NCBI GenBank assembly: GCA_029882335.1
Contig: JAOUKW010000072.1
Location: 1 to 13,377 of the forward strand
Source: Candidatus Heimdallarchaeota archaeon
GTDB taxonomy: Archaea > Asgardarchaeota > Heimdallarchaeia > Heimdallarchaeales > Kariarchaeaceae
Length of the DNA: 13,377 nucleotides
Reading direction: 5' to 3'
The notes beneath the pieces were generated by a model. It had not been told where the DNA came from, did no database searches, and saw only the letters and a program-made list of their open reading frames with translations. This document shows, in pieces, positions 12,858 to 13,377 of this stretch (position 1 is its first letter; each line of letters opens with the position of its first letter). The position numbers were made by a program, and so were the translations under genes.

Positions 12858-13377
12858 ATGAGTATAGCTGTCTATTTAGAAACATACAATGGAAATCTTA
12901 TCAAAGCTAGTAAAGAGGCAATTACTGCTGCAAATCAATTAGCAGGTATCATGGGTAAAGAAGTATATGGTATTGTAATTGATAATCAAGTAGATAATGC
13001 AGTTTCAGATGCAGGAAAATTTGGAGTTACCAAGGTCATGATCTCTAGTGGTATCTCCTTATATCACCCCACCTTATATGCAAGAATTATTGCTAATGCT
13101 TCAAAAGATGCAGATGTCGTAATTTTTCCAGCTACAGTATGGGGAAAAGAAATATCACCTCAAGTTTGTCTTAAATTAAATGCAACTCCAATTTCTGAGA
13201 TTTCAGGTATAGAAGATGGACCTACATTTAAGAGATCAATTCATGGAAATAAAATTATTGCAACTGTATCAGGAACAGGAAAACTGGTAATTACAGTTAG
13301 ATCGGGTATTTTTGATTTACCTGAAACTGGCGATGCCACCGCAACTGTTGAAAATATTTCCTCTGAAATAACCACTG
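12858..13377 (+). CDS. etfA: Electron transfer flavoprotein alpha subunit (5' part)
   Basis: An open frame from the ATG at 12858 to the right edge (173 codons) with no stop. It begins M-S-I-A-V-Y-L-E-T-Y-N-G and continues with S-K-E-A-I-T-A-A-N-Q-L-A, G-K-E-V-Y-G-I-V-I and I-I-A-N-A-S-K-D-A-D-V-V-I-F-P-A. Later come I-S-P-Q-V-C-L-K-L-N-A-T-P-I-S-E-I, F-K-R-S-I-H-G-N-K and V-R-S-G-I-F-D. This is the N-terminal domain of EtfA, which normally forms half of the dimer interface with EtfB; the C-terminal FAD-binding domain lies beyond the window. It starts 10 bp after the etfB stop with its own Shine-Dalgarno, so it is the second gene of the etfBA operon. The T-V-R-x-G-x-F-D ending of domain I is characteristic. 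Confidence 0.92.
   Translation, partial: MSIAVYLETYNGNLIKASKEAITAANQLAGIMGKEVYGIVIDNQVDNAVSDAGKFGVTKVMISSGISLYHPTLYARIIANASKDADVVIFPATVWGKEISPQVCLKLNATPISEISGIEDGPTFKRSIHGNKIIATVSGTGKLVITVRSGIFDLPETGDATATVENISSEITT

Overview
This is an AT-rich archaeal chromosome segment. Four things mark it as archaeal. It carries an AMP phosphorylase of the archaeal DeoA class, a single-domain ZPR1 protein and an archaeosortase/exosortase-type membrane protease. Its tRNA-Gln has no encoded CCA. Many genes have a TATA-like box centred about 25 nt upstream of the start codon, which fits leaderless transcripts. Other genes use an archaeal Shine-Dalgarno sequence (GAGGTGAT). Acyl-CoA dehydrogenase, ETF, a PlsC-type acyltransferase and an archaeosortase in a low-GC genome would suit an Asgard (Heimdallarchaeia-like) or a similar heterotrophic archaeon, but the lineage is a guess.

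Left part (1-3886). The 5' end of an eIF2B-like gene (ribose-1,5-bisphosphate isomerase family) runs off the left edge on the minus strand. A low-molecular-weight phosphatase gene and a membrane-anchored NodB-like deacetylase gene converge with a 4-bp overlap. The AMP phosphorylase gene follows, then a ZPR1 zinc-finger gene. AMP phosphorylase and the e2b2-type isomerase are consecutive steps of the archaeal nucleoside/pentose-bisphosphate pathway, so their proximity supports both calls.

Middle part (3887-8159). A gene-poor stretch of about 730 bp holds tRNA-Gln(UUG) and several small dyads and repeats. After it come an aminoglycoside/choline-kinase-like phosphotransferase followed by a clear hairpin, a hotdog acyl-CoA thioesterase, and an archaeosortase-like protease. 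A convergent alpha/beta hydrolase closes the section.

Right part (8038-13377). A PlsC-like acyltransferase is divergent from the hydrolase and is followed 11 bp later by a METTL16/RlmF-family methyltransferase with an altered catalytic tetrad. A minus-strand acyl-CoA dehydrogenase and a degenerate M29 aminopeptidase-like gene are divergent from etfB-etfA (etfA is cut by the right edge). The dehydrogenase should reduce ETF, so these form a fatty or branched-chain acyl-CoA oxidation module. The divergent spacer carries a 14-bp perfect palindrome. Thioesterase, acyltransferase, hydrolase, dehydrogenase and ETF together give the right half an acyl-group metabolism theme, which is unusual next to an archaeosortase.
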